A stretch of DNA of 64,000 bases from positions 28,345-92,344 of the forward strand of contig SSNU01000030.1 of the NCBI GenBank assembly GCA_012064415.1, given 5' to 3'. The notes under the pieces are model-generated. The model ran no database searches. It had not been told where the DNA came from and saw only the letters and a list, made by a program, of their open reading frames with translations. Source of the stretch: Gyrodactylus bullatarudis (lineage: Eukaryota; Platyhelminthes; Monogenea; Gyrodactylidea; Gyrodactylidae). Positions within the stretch are counted from its first letter, which is position 1. Each line of letters opens with the position of its first letter. Below, one piece after another: positions 48,174-60,100 of this stretch. Position numbers and translations under genes: made by a program.

Positions 48174-51100
48174 ATGAATAACAAGGAAGATAATGATGAT
48201 GTAGAAATTAATGATTATAATCGTGCATCATTCGAAAAGAATATTTGTTATTTGGACAATGATTATGATGATAGAACGATTCATTCTACTGAAATCTTAC
48301 CAGCCATGTTTATCACTAATGGAGCTTGGAAATATCTGGTTATTATAGGATCATTTCTAGCTGTTGCTATTGTTGATGGAATATCCTATACCTATGGACT
48401 TCACATAATTGAAATAATTGACCAACAAGTTGATTTCAAAACAAACATGAGACTGGAATATTTGTTCCTACCTGGATCTTTACTTTTCGGTATTTGCTTT
48501 ATTTCAACTCCATTTGTATTTGCAATGATGAATTGTTTCGAACTTCGTACAATGGGAATGTTTGGGTCGGTTATGGGTGGAGTTTTTGTATGTTTATCTA
48601 GTTATTCACAAAGCATCACTACTTTTACTGCTTTATTCGGAGTTGGTGGGGGTGAGTTTCTTCTAAATATTCTTTTCTTTACATGCTAAAAAATTATAAA
48701 ATATTTTTACCTGTCTAATTTTGTACAAATTGTACATTCTGCTTTGGAATAGAAATTTATTTATTAATATTTTAAAATAATAAATTTTGAACTTATCACG
48801 GGTGGATATCTTTTCCAAGTTTAGTCCGAATCAATCTTAAACAAATACAGTATAGGCTATGAAGAGGTCAATAAATAGTAAGCAGGATTTGTAGTACCAC
48901 ATTATCAAACTCAAAAATTTTAGTTCCTAAATCTTTATTAAAGATTCTTTAACCTTGACATTTTTGTAATGTTAAATTATTTAATTGATTGCAAAATATA
49001 GCTATGCGAAGTGAATTATCTAAGTCAACCTCTTAACCTCTTTTATTGATTTGCAAATGAACAATTTAGCTTTTCTTACCACTACTACTGCATACTGAAA
49101 TGAAATCTATAATTTTATAATTATTCTTATTATCAGGAATACATTGTATATTGATAACACGATTAAATGGTTTTCTTGTTTTTAAACTAAAAATGAAATC
49201 TAGTTGTTTAAAATAGAAATTATTTTATCAAGGTATTGTCTGTGGCCTATTGTATCTATCAGCAATATCAGTTCTTAACAACTGGTTTACCGAATCCCCA
49301 GGCAATGTTGTTGGAATATGTTTATGTGGAACTGGTTTCGGTACAATTGTATTGGCTCTAACTATTCCATTGATAAGTCATTATCTAACCTGGAGATGTT
49401 GTATAATCATTATTGCCGGGATTATCCTACAAGGGGCTGTCTGTTTTGCTCTATTTCGACCCTTGAATGTTCAGCAAAAAATTCAAGTCTTTGCCACTGA
49501 AAGTAGATCTGATGGAAAGCTGAATGCAAAGTAAGTTTTTTATTATCATATTTTTAAGCCTAGTACATTAATTAGACCCTAATTTTTCACTGGAATTTAG
49601 AGAATTCTAGCTTATAGATTTGAGATATTTGGTTTCATTATTATATCGTAAATCTTCTAGATTGATTTCGTTCTAGGTTCGTCTTAACTGGTAATGAATA
49701 TATGCCCATATGCCGCTAAATGTTACAACTTAAAAATGGATCCCACCGTGACTAGTACGAAAGAAACTCTCAGAGCATTTGGAATTCTTACAGGTCGTAT
49801 CATACTGACAAGTCCAAAAGAGAACGAAACGCGCGTATATGTCTAGCAAAGATGTATACTTTGATAATTTCTAAATGCTCTGAGAGTTTCTTTTGTACTA
49901 GTAGTCACTATGGTCTCCATTCGTCAGTTGTAACATTCAGCGACGTATGGGCTAATTCATTACCAATTAAGACGAATTTGTTATTACCTAGAACGAACTA
50001 ATTTTAGATTATCTTCTATTAATACAAAATTATTTCACTTATTAAAAGAGCAAGATTTCTGGAAGAAAGCAACAAATTTCTTAATTTTATCGTGAAATTC
50101 AGGCCTGATTTGGTGGTACAGAAATTTTCAAGATCAAGAAGTATTTTTGGAAATTAATGAGTAAAATCGATAAATTTCCAACTGATAATAATAATAATAA
50201 TAATAATTTGTAATACATTTTCTAGCAAGTTTACTGAAATATTAATGAATAAAAATTTCTGAGTACAACTTCTGGTAATAAATTATTATAAAGAAATAAA
50301 AAAATGCAATGCAATAAATAAGAATAGCGCTTTATTTTGTGGCATACTCTTCAGCTTGTACATGCCAAATTTTTATACTTCTGAATCTAAAATACAAAGA
50401 ATAAAATTAACTTAATCTGGTTGGCCGTCCCTCTTCTTAAGCTTGTGTGTCTGTGCATCATTGATCGTCTCTGTCTGAGGGGTGTGTTTATAGAGGTTTC
50501 TTTCAAAATTTTGGGTATTGTGTTATGGAGTTGATATCTGTTTGGTGTGGATGTGTGTCTTCAAGAGTATGCCACGAAATAAAGTGCTACAGTATTCTTA
50601 TTTATAAACCAGGAATCGCATTTCTATAGTTTGTAAATTTTTGAATTTGTGCCAAAATTTTTCAATGAATTTTATTAAAATAAATTACCAAATTACTATT
50701 TTCGATTGAAAAAAATATGGCAGTCAATATTAAGAATGCATATTTGATTCATATTTTCAAAAATGGTATTTTTCAGCTCAAAATTTAATTTCACTCTTTC
50801 CATTAGGTTATTGTTCGGAGATAAATAATTAGTTATGAATCATAACTTGTGATAAATCAAAAATTGCGATAGAGAATATATAAATATATATCATCCAATT
50901 TTTAAATGCCAAAATTACTATTGTCATTTAATTTTTATTTGGGGGTATTATACCCCCAGTTACCAAAGGAGGTATATATTTTTTGCATGAATATAAAATC
51001 AAAACCCATTATAGCAACACATATTTTACTATCTAATTAGGAAAATTGATAATCAAATTTAGAATAGCATAGTGATTCAGGTTGAAAAAAGAAAAAAAAT

Positions 51101-54100
51101 TATCTAAAAATGTGATGTGAAAGTGATTGGGGGTATATAACCCCCATTTCTCATTCAAGGGTTAAAAGTACACTTGTAATTGGACTGTATTAAACAGAGA
51201 GTCAACTATTGTTTATTATCAGATTATCTCTACTCAAACAATAAGTCTGAAGAAATTCCAACAATTAACCTAATAGACCCTTGAGTATGAAAAATGAGTT
51301 AATGAATTTTTTCAGCTTTGGAATTTATCAAACTTCAAAGACTCAACAGTGTATTTATTTGGCGGGCCCGAAATACAGTTTATTTTTAAAGTTCGAAAAA
51401 ATGGGATTTTGGCGCCAAATAAAAATTTGAAAAATGACCATATTCTCCATAAAAATAATTTCTCTTGAGAATTTTTTAACTTCAAATCATAAAAGAAGGC
51501 AACATAATCAGGATTCCAAAAAATCTTTAACAGATTCGAATTCTTGATAAAAAAATCGAGGTTTCTGATAAGATCATAGATTCTCAACTTTAATTAGCTT
51601 TATTTAAAAAAAATTGAGTATCTTCTGTTTGGCTAGTTTTCAAGTGTACTATACTGTGTGTTACTCGTGTACCTCAAGGTCACAATTGAATTCAGAATGA
51701 TTGGAAATGAATAAGTTGATAATTCGAAGAAATTAAACTCAATTTCCTTAGTGGTACAATACTCACGAGAATTCTCAATCAAAAGAAACGTCTGAGAGCG
51801 ACCAGTACTGGAAGTCTCGATGGAATTATGATAACAAGAGAAAATGAAATGGTTCATTTGCCCAATGAGACTGACTACAATGCCGTACGTCAAGCAGCCA
51901 TGGATTATTTGAAAAAATGCAGTATCGATCATGAAGTGAGTACTAGTATAGTGGTCGAATTAATATTTCTAATATCTATGATTCACGACATATCTTAGAT
52001 AATATATTTTTCAAATCAAGACCATTCGTTAAGGAAGATATGAAATTCAATAAGGAATTCGTGAAATTCAGAAAGAAACTCATGAAATTCATTAAGGAAT
52101 AGTATTTTAAAATGTCATTATTGAAGGAAGTTATGAAATTCTCTAGGCAAGTTGTGAAAAACTATATGGAATTAATGCAATTCATTAAGGAAAATTTCAG
52201 CAATATTCAGCAACAGGAATACCGTCTTAGATAGTTGATGTTTTCTCCATTGTTCAACGTTCGATGAATTGATCAATTAAGTTTTGTAGAATTTGTCAGG
52301 TTTTTTGATTGCGGATTCATTTGTAAGCGGTTGAATATGGCACTCATATGTGATTAATGAATTAAGACCAATCTTCACACAAAACCCCACTAAACTCATC
52401 TATCCAATAGCTTACCAATCAAAAGAATAATTGAGATAATTGAATTTATTCACTACATTTAAAGTAATTTAAATCTTAATTTTGTCCCCTTGCAAGCGAA
52501 GGAAAGATATCTTTGATTGACGAATAAAACTTAATATTCCTTAATGATTTGCATTAATTCCATATCGTTTCTCACAACTTCCCTATTGAATTCCACATCT
52601 TCCTTCAAAAAGAAACTCATAAAATACAATTCTTTAATGAATTTTATGAGTTTCTTTTTGAATTTCACAAATTCCTTATTGAATTTCATATCTTCCTTAA
52701 CGAGCTGCAAAAGGTATATATTTGGTGTACTTTTCGCTGGAAAAAAACCTTAGATAACATTATAATCTAGAATTCTAAAAATTTATTCAGATTTCTCAAA
52801 AAATTTTTTTGAATTTTTAAAGATATTTCGTTTAACCTGTCTCTTCAGAAACTAAGAGCTCAAGACGATTAAATACTCAAATTTAATGTCTTGAAAATAA
52901 AGGGAAATTCTTAAAAGATTCAAATGTTCTCTCACAACATGTAACAAAATCAAAAGAATAATTCATAAAGAATAATTCCAAAAAAATACCTAGTAAAAGA
53001 TTGAAAAGGACAAAAATTTCTGATGGGACATTTTAAAAGAAAAAAGTTTTGGTGTGTCATAATGTGCACACCCCGATTTTCCAGCTAAAAATAAGAGTTC
53101 GTATTTGAAATCTACTAAGAAGTAGGACAAATATATTTAACCCTTAAAGTCCCAGTGTGCCTTTAAAGGCACAAAGAGAAAAATGCTAATAACTTTTTAA
53201 TGATTAACGAAATTAAGCTGAAATAAAAGCAATTGAAAAGTTCATTAAATTTTAAATCAAATAGGAACATCTGATGAAGTATTTCTAGCAAAAATATTCA
53301 AAACAACAGATCATGATCAACATGAAAATGAATTTTGAGAAAATAAAATAAGCTATCCCAGTATTTCGCTTGTATCTTTTTCTAGAAATACTTTTGAGAA
53401 CCACATATTTTTCTTTTGAAAGTTTATTTGTTTTTTCATCGAATAAAAGTGTTTCTATCCTGGTTACTTCTTTCTAGTCTAAAAACAAGCCTTATTAAAT
53501 TTGTGCCTTTGAAGGCACAGTGGGCCTCTATAGTGACTAAATAAGTTTTCACAAACCGTATGTTTAGATAAAAATTCTCTGAACCAATCAGATTGAAGGT
53601 ACAGAAGCAAAAAAAAGGATCAATTGCACATTAATTTTCAGAAAGTAAAAAAGGATGCCGAAAATGGGAGGAATAAGCGCTTTATTTCAGGCATACTCAT
53701 CAGCCTCTTACATGCCAAATATATAGTAAAATACAAAGAAAAATATATAAGTTAATCTGATTGGCTCTCTCGTTGTGTTAGGGTACATCTGAAAATTTAT
53801 CACATTGTCAATCGGGTAGGGTTTGTGATGATTGATATTTCCCACCCTCGGGTGGGGTACATTCTGATTACATATATGATATATGACTGTGTACATTTTC
53901 ATATTAAGATACATTTACAGAGTTGTATCATTGAGAACTAATATATGTATAATATGTTCTATGTTAGCAGTGATAAAGCGCTTATTCCTCCCATTTTCGG
54001 CATCCTTTTTTACTTTCTAAATATGCTCTCACCGTTTGCTCAATTGACTAATGATATTAAAAATCATTTCAACATTAATTTTCGTTTTCAAACATCTGAC

Positions 54101-57100
54101 TAAACACGTTCGAAGACTGAGCTTGAAATTCTCTTCCATTTGCAGAAAAAATTACATTTCTATCATTTATAATAAAAAAGTTATGGGTGTTTAAAATTTG
54201 GACTAAAAATGAGCTCAATTTATTGAATAATGTTTCCAAAGTCACTGAAAAGACTTTAGATAGAATTCTCTATTGATATTTAATTCAACAAGGTGTAATT
54301 ATGAAACAATTTGACCTAAAATAGACAATTTGTGACAGTAATGTAATGCATAATTAGTAAGAAACTTTAGCTCAACTTGTAAATTAGGGGAGAGGGTGAC
54401 GCATTAATTTTTCATCGAAATTTCAAAGTTTATTTTCAATAGTTTTTCATACTTAATGAACGAATTTGATAGGGTTTAGTGGTACTGATCGAATCAGGAG
54501 AAAATTCTCTACAAGTTGAGACCAAAAACTAGAAAAGTGACAAAATTTGCCCAAAATATTAAAATTTGAATATATTTGTCCTACTTCTTAGTAGATTTCA
54601 AATACGAACTTTTATTTTTAGCTGGAAAATCGGGGTGTGCACATTCTGACACACCAAAATTGGTGCACAACTGTACAATTATTTTCATGAATATATAGAC
54701 TGATAAAAAAGAATATTTTCTTATCATTTTCCTTAGACGTTATCCAAGACTAGACTCTGAGAAAAAGAATTTATTTTTAAATTTTGAAAAAAAAATTCCA
54801 TCTCTCTGTGAATGTTTGGCTAACCTTCTTAATCTGGACCATATTCAGCAAAAAAATTTCTCTTGGTTTCTGCTTCATTTCTCCATTGATTTCCCAATGT
54901 AACTCTATTGTGTGTGATTGATGTAAAGTATTCAATGTTAATTAATTTTCCATTACATCTTTTTTATCTTGTCTGGCAAAATTGTAATTAATTTCTCGTT
55001 GATATTACACACTGATTTTCTTCTATACTATATAAATGAATTCTCTTACAATCAATTGATTGACTCGTGCTTTCTCCCCTATTCATCCATCACTCATCTC
55101 TGAGGAATGTATTCCTTATAGACACTTTTAATGTATCTGAAAATGATACTGCATACTAGCAAAAGATTCGTACTAATTCTAAGAAACTTCATCTTCAATT
55201 CATTACTCATCAATGATAAGTTATCATTGATAACTTATCATTAGAGCCTCAAGAAATATGCGCTAAAAATCGATCCATATGCGCATATAAGTATGCGTTT
55301 ATGATTTTACAGTAAAATAGCAATACTACTTTAAAGTTTATGTCTGAATCCTTTTTTTTCGAGATTAAAAGTTTAGTATCATCAAGAAACGGACCTGCGT
55401 GTATGCCGTTTTGTATTCCTGTGTTGAAAAATTTTCTATCTGCACACACTGAAGTATTAAAATATTTACACCAAAGCTCTCCTCTATCTGATTCCATAAA
55501 TTCCAACGGAAACTCCTTAATGATATTAAGAATTTTCTTCACATGTATTACACATCTTCAATGAAGATTCTTCATACATAAGCTTTTTTATTTAATATAA
55601 CAAAGAATATATACTGGATATATATATGTGTTTATGTAATGCGTATGCGTTTATAAATTTTTTATGCAAAAATATGCGTTTCTAAAATCTTAACTCTTTT
55701 ACCTAGAAAATATTTGAATAGGTTTTTTTGATTGTTTCGAAATTCAAACCATGAGAAAAAAATATGCAATTTATTTTTAGGCTCTAGTTATCATAAACTT
55801 TCTTTTAATGAAGATTTTGGGATTATATTCATACAAAGAAGATTGTTTCAATATTCTGTTATTTACTTGATTAAATTTCAAGTATTGAAACATAAAATTG
55901 AAGATGAATAACCTGATGAGGTTTGACACATACATGTATTTCAATACACATCAATGCTAGGAATTGATAAATCCATTTGGAAAATGAGTACTTTGTGAAC
56001 CATCTAATACACTAATCTTGAATCCCTATTTCATCATAATTTTTTCAAGAACATAGTATACTATCTCTAACTTTATTAGGAGAGTTGATAACTAATTATA
56101 ATTTAATGAAAAGAGAGGATGCCTGAATAGATAATTGCGTGATATATACTCTTAGTGTTTCTATAGTATATTGTTATATCATCCAACATGATATAATTTA
56201 TACAAGATAAAATGTCCCTGTCCTTAATTGTATCATTTAAACTCGAAATAATAATAATCTATTGATGAACGAAAGCTTTTCATTTAAAAGTAGAATTTAA
56301 CATCAATAATTTTATTTGTATCGAGTATCACCCATTATACTTGGTTTGACACTCTCTTTGTTTTTTCTATTTGCTGCTTGTGAAAACATTATTCAGAGAG
56401 GGAATATTTTGAATTTCGAATTCATATTAGAATTCAACTTTCGTAACTTCGAGATTATTAGTCGTGTTTTTTCGTCTTTTCTGCTATAAATTTTGGAAAA
56501 TACGTCAATTGCATATGAAAGAACGACAGATTTCAAGTCCTGTTGAAACGTTAAATCTAAACTGGTTTTGGTTAATATCCATGTAAGATATGTAAAACAA
56601 CTGGAATAAAATAGTCTATAGTTGCCATTAAATATCATTCCTATATCTCTACATGTAAGAGATAACGTAATTCTTATTCATTATGCTTTATGATGATAGT
56701 AGTTTAACATTTTAAACGCAACGAATTAACAGTGAATTGCTAATCAATACTAATAATAAGGAAAATACATATTTCAGATCTAACCAATCAAATTCATCCC
56801 AGATTGACCTTTTACAATATGATGAGAAATTGAATTTTCAAAAAATCTACAAAAAACCATGGATGAAACTAGCTGTTGGGATTTCAATTTTTACTCCTAA
56901 ATCCATGATAAAGTTTTTTTTGCTAGTTAGATCTCGTAGATACTCAAAGAATTTTTCAATTTTATTCGTACTCAAATCGATAATCTACACGAAACCGATG
57001 AAATGTTGACAACTTTCTTAAAATTTCATTTTGATCCCAAATGAAAACTGCATACTTCGTAACCAACAAGAATTTGTCAATATAAAAATTCAGCGAAAAC

Positions 57101-60100
57101 TCTAAAATAAATTTCATCAGTCAGATACTTGTGAAAAGAAAAATATACAGTTGTAAATCATTAAAAAAATTACATTCCCAAAAGAACCTCATTCAAGAAA
57201 ATGAAAAGATTGATGAATTGCATTGGTTCTCATTGAAATGGGACTTATCCTAATAATGTTACTGATGGTATTGGTTTCGGACAAAACATTAAATGATTGA
57301 AATTTCTCTGATTCCTTCATATGAAATTTGCTTCATTTTTCATTTTCCCATGTGTGCAATTGGATAATATGGTTTACTTTGGTTTCTTTTCTCCGACAAG
57401 TATTGCTTGTTTTTTCATGTTACCCAGAGGGAACTTGCTAGATCTTTTGATAGTTCATTGTAATATCTATCTCCTCGATTTCTACGCGTTTAATTTTTTT
57501 CGCCTAGAATTATATTTTGTAATATTCATCAGGCAATGTTGAACTAATTTTTCGACCCGATAACTCAACACATAAGAAGAAATGACTAAATTGAGCCTTC
57601 TATAACACCTGCTACTAGGAGGCTCCTAGTAGAAAGATTTTTCAAAATACTCTCAAATATCTAAATATCAAGTAGACTGGTATTATTTTTCGAATTAGTA
57701 TCATTTTTAAAAATTTTCTATTATAGTATCAGTACTAAAAATATCTCAAAAACAGTATTATATTGCAGTATATATTTTCAGAATTAATAGTTTTAGTAGT
57801 TTGTTTAAATTCAACTTTTAGATATCAAAAGTTAACGAAAAATGTATTTTAAAGAAACCATACCTGTAGAATTCGAAAATTTGAACACCTTGAATTCATC
57901 TCCTGAGATAAAAAAGGTTTTCAGGCCCGAAAAAGTGTTTTTTTGGGACAATAACTCCTGAACTAAAAGTTGATTTTTAGTACTGAAACTATAGAGAAAT
58001 TCCAATTTCAGCATCCTCTCACGAAAAAAATTTCTCTGGGTCTTGAAGGGTCGAAACTAGGCGAGGAAATTTTATTCACTCGATAAGTTGATAGGATCCA
58101 CCCTATTATCCTGTGAATTAAGACAATTTTATTTTGAAAGAATTAATTGTAAAAAGGAATATTACTATAGTTTAATCTATTAGATTAACGAAAAAGTATG
58201 ATATACAGTCAGTCAAATCCTTACACATGAGAAAGCTTCTCCTTTTACAGATTTTTATCAATTTTCCTTTCAAAATACTAAACAAAATAAGTATTAATAT
58301 TGATTGATAATTTCAATACACAGATAGCAGCTGGAATTTCTTCTAGTGCCGGGAGACATTTTGCCTCCATTATTTTCGCTTACACAAAATACATATCACA
58401 TATTCAAAGATATTCAAATATGTAATATGATTTTTTTTTTATAATAAAATTTATTAAAACTTAGGTCAATATTAGAATTCTCAGCCATGGTCATCCAAAC
58501 GTTTCGACGTTGATTGTCTTCACACGCCTTCTTCAGTGATACGACAAGTTTGTCAAAAAACAAATTACTATTTATTTACTGATAGGTATGAGATCATGAA
58601 AGTATATAAATAGTAATTTGTTTTTTGACCAACTTGTCGTACCACTGAAGAAGGCGTGTGAAGACAATCACCGTCGAAACGTTTGGATGACCATGGCAGA
58701 GAATTCTAATATTGACCTAAGTTTTAATAAATTTTAATAAATAAAACTAATTTTAGATCATTTTTCAATGATTTTGTTTTGCCGGTCTTTTAATTCAAAA
58801 CGCACAAATTCTTCTTTTTCCATCTTTAAACCTTGAATATAAAGCTAGTCGAGAATTGGTGATGAGGATTCACTATTTTTCAAAATATGTAATTTTTTCT
58901 CTGAAGGAAAATATATTTTTGAGTTCCATGATGAAATAAAATTATGAGTTGATAAAAAACTCAATATTTTTCTCCGGATAGTTAAGAAGGTGTTAAAATA
59001 AAAATATTTTTATCTTACCATTAATAAGGCCAATTTTTGAATTTCGATAATGTGCCAAATTTCTACTTCTATTATGTCTGAGCTCAACATTTTTATCGAT
59101 TTTGAGGATAAATATAGGTATTTTGGATCATCATTAGACGAAGAATCCAAATTTACCCAAAATGTTCACAGAAATTCAAAAGTTTGTTTTTTCAATTGGA
59201 GTTGGCCAGTTTCTTTTAATGACCCAAAATTTCAGCATCGAATTGTTGTTAAATCTTCAAAAATGTTGAGCTTTAAACGTTGGTAAAGTAAAAATTTTTC
59301 GCATTTTTGAAATTCAAAAGAATTCCTTATTTTTCGGTGAATTGTATTTTTTTTGAAAATTTCTCAACTTTCCGGAGAAAAAATAAGGATTTTTTTTGTA
59401 AAAATAGTTAAATTTTCAATCCCATCTCAACTAACTAGATTATTCTCTAATTCGTTTCTGATTAAAATTTTTTATCTCAAGGACAACGACAAGTCGAACT
59501 TACTGCTGAACCAAGAGAACCTTCAAACTCCTGAAGGTATAGCCGATAGAGCCCCTAGTGAAAAGACAAGAATAAGTTCCGATCAAATAAAAATGATATC
59601 TAGACAAATTCTTCGCCAACTTGAGTCAGATAAAAGTCTCAGAAAGTATTTCATACTCTATGGTTCATCATTGAATACAAGTCAAGTGATTAACGATAGA
59701 GATGAAACATCAACAAGTCATAGAAATATCAATCATAATCGAGTTGATAATTCTTCTAGTCAAACAAATTTTGTACAAATTAATGCAAAAAGCAGCCCTG
59801 ACTTGGGTAAGTTTTCTTCTATGAATTTCAGTAGCATGAAGTGTACTCACCGGATTTATATGAACCAAGTATCAAATGTTTCAAATTATATTTTACAGCA
59901 TACTAACAAATAACAAGAACTAGGTTAATTTGGAAACGATAAATATTTGTAATAATTGTAATAATATTTAAATGTTATCCGGGGTTAAGTCTGAAGATAC
60001 CCGGCGAAATATAACGTTTATCACTAAAATATACGCTCGTTTTCTCGAACCTTCCTTATGAGTTTAGAAACCAAAAATGATATTCTTGATGACGTTCGAC

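Noticed and set aside
55249..55542. BED/CGBP1-like zinc finger of a hAT transposon
   Set aside because: Only one cysteine of the expected CxxC pair remains and there is no transposase nearby; too weak to call as a gene.
58441..58740. Assembly artefact as the cause of the palindrome
   Set aside because: The arms differ at several bases and the same terminus recurs separately at 62157, 62600 and 63640, so it is a real repeat structure.
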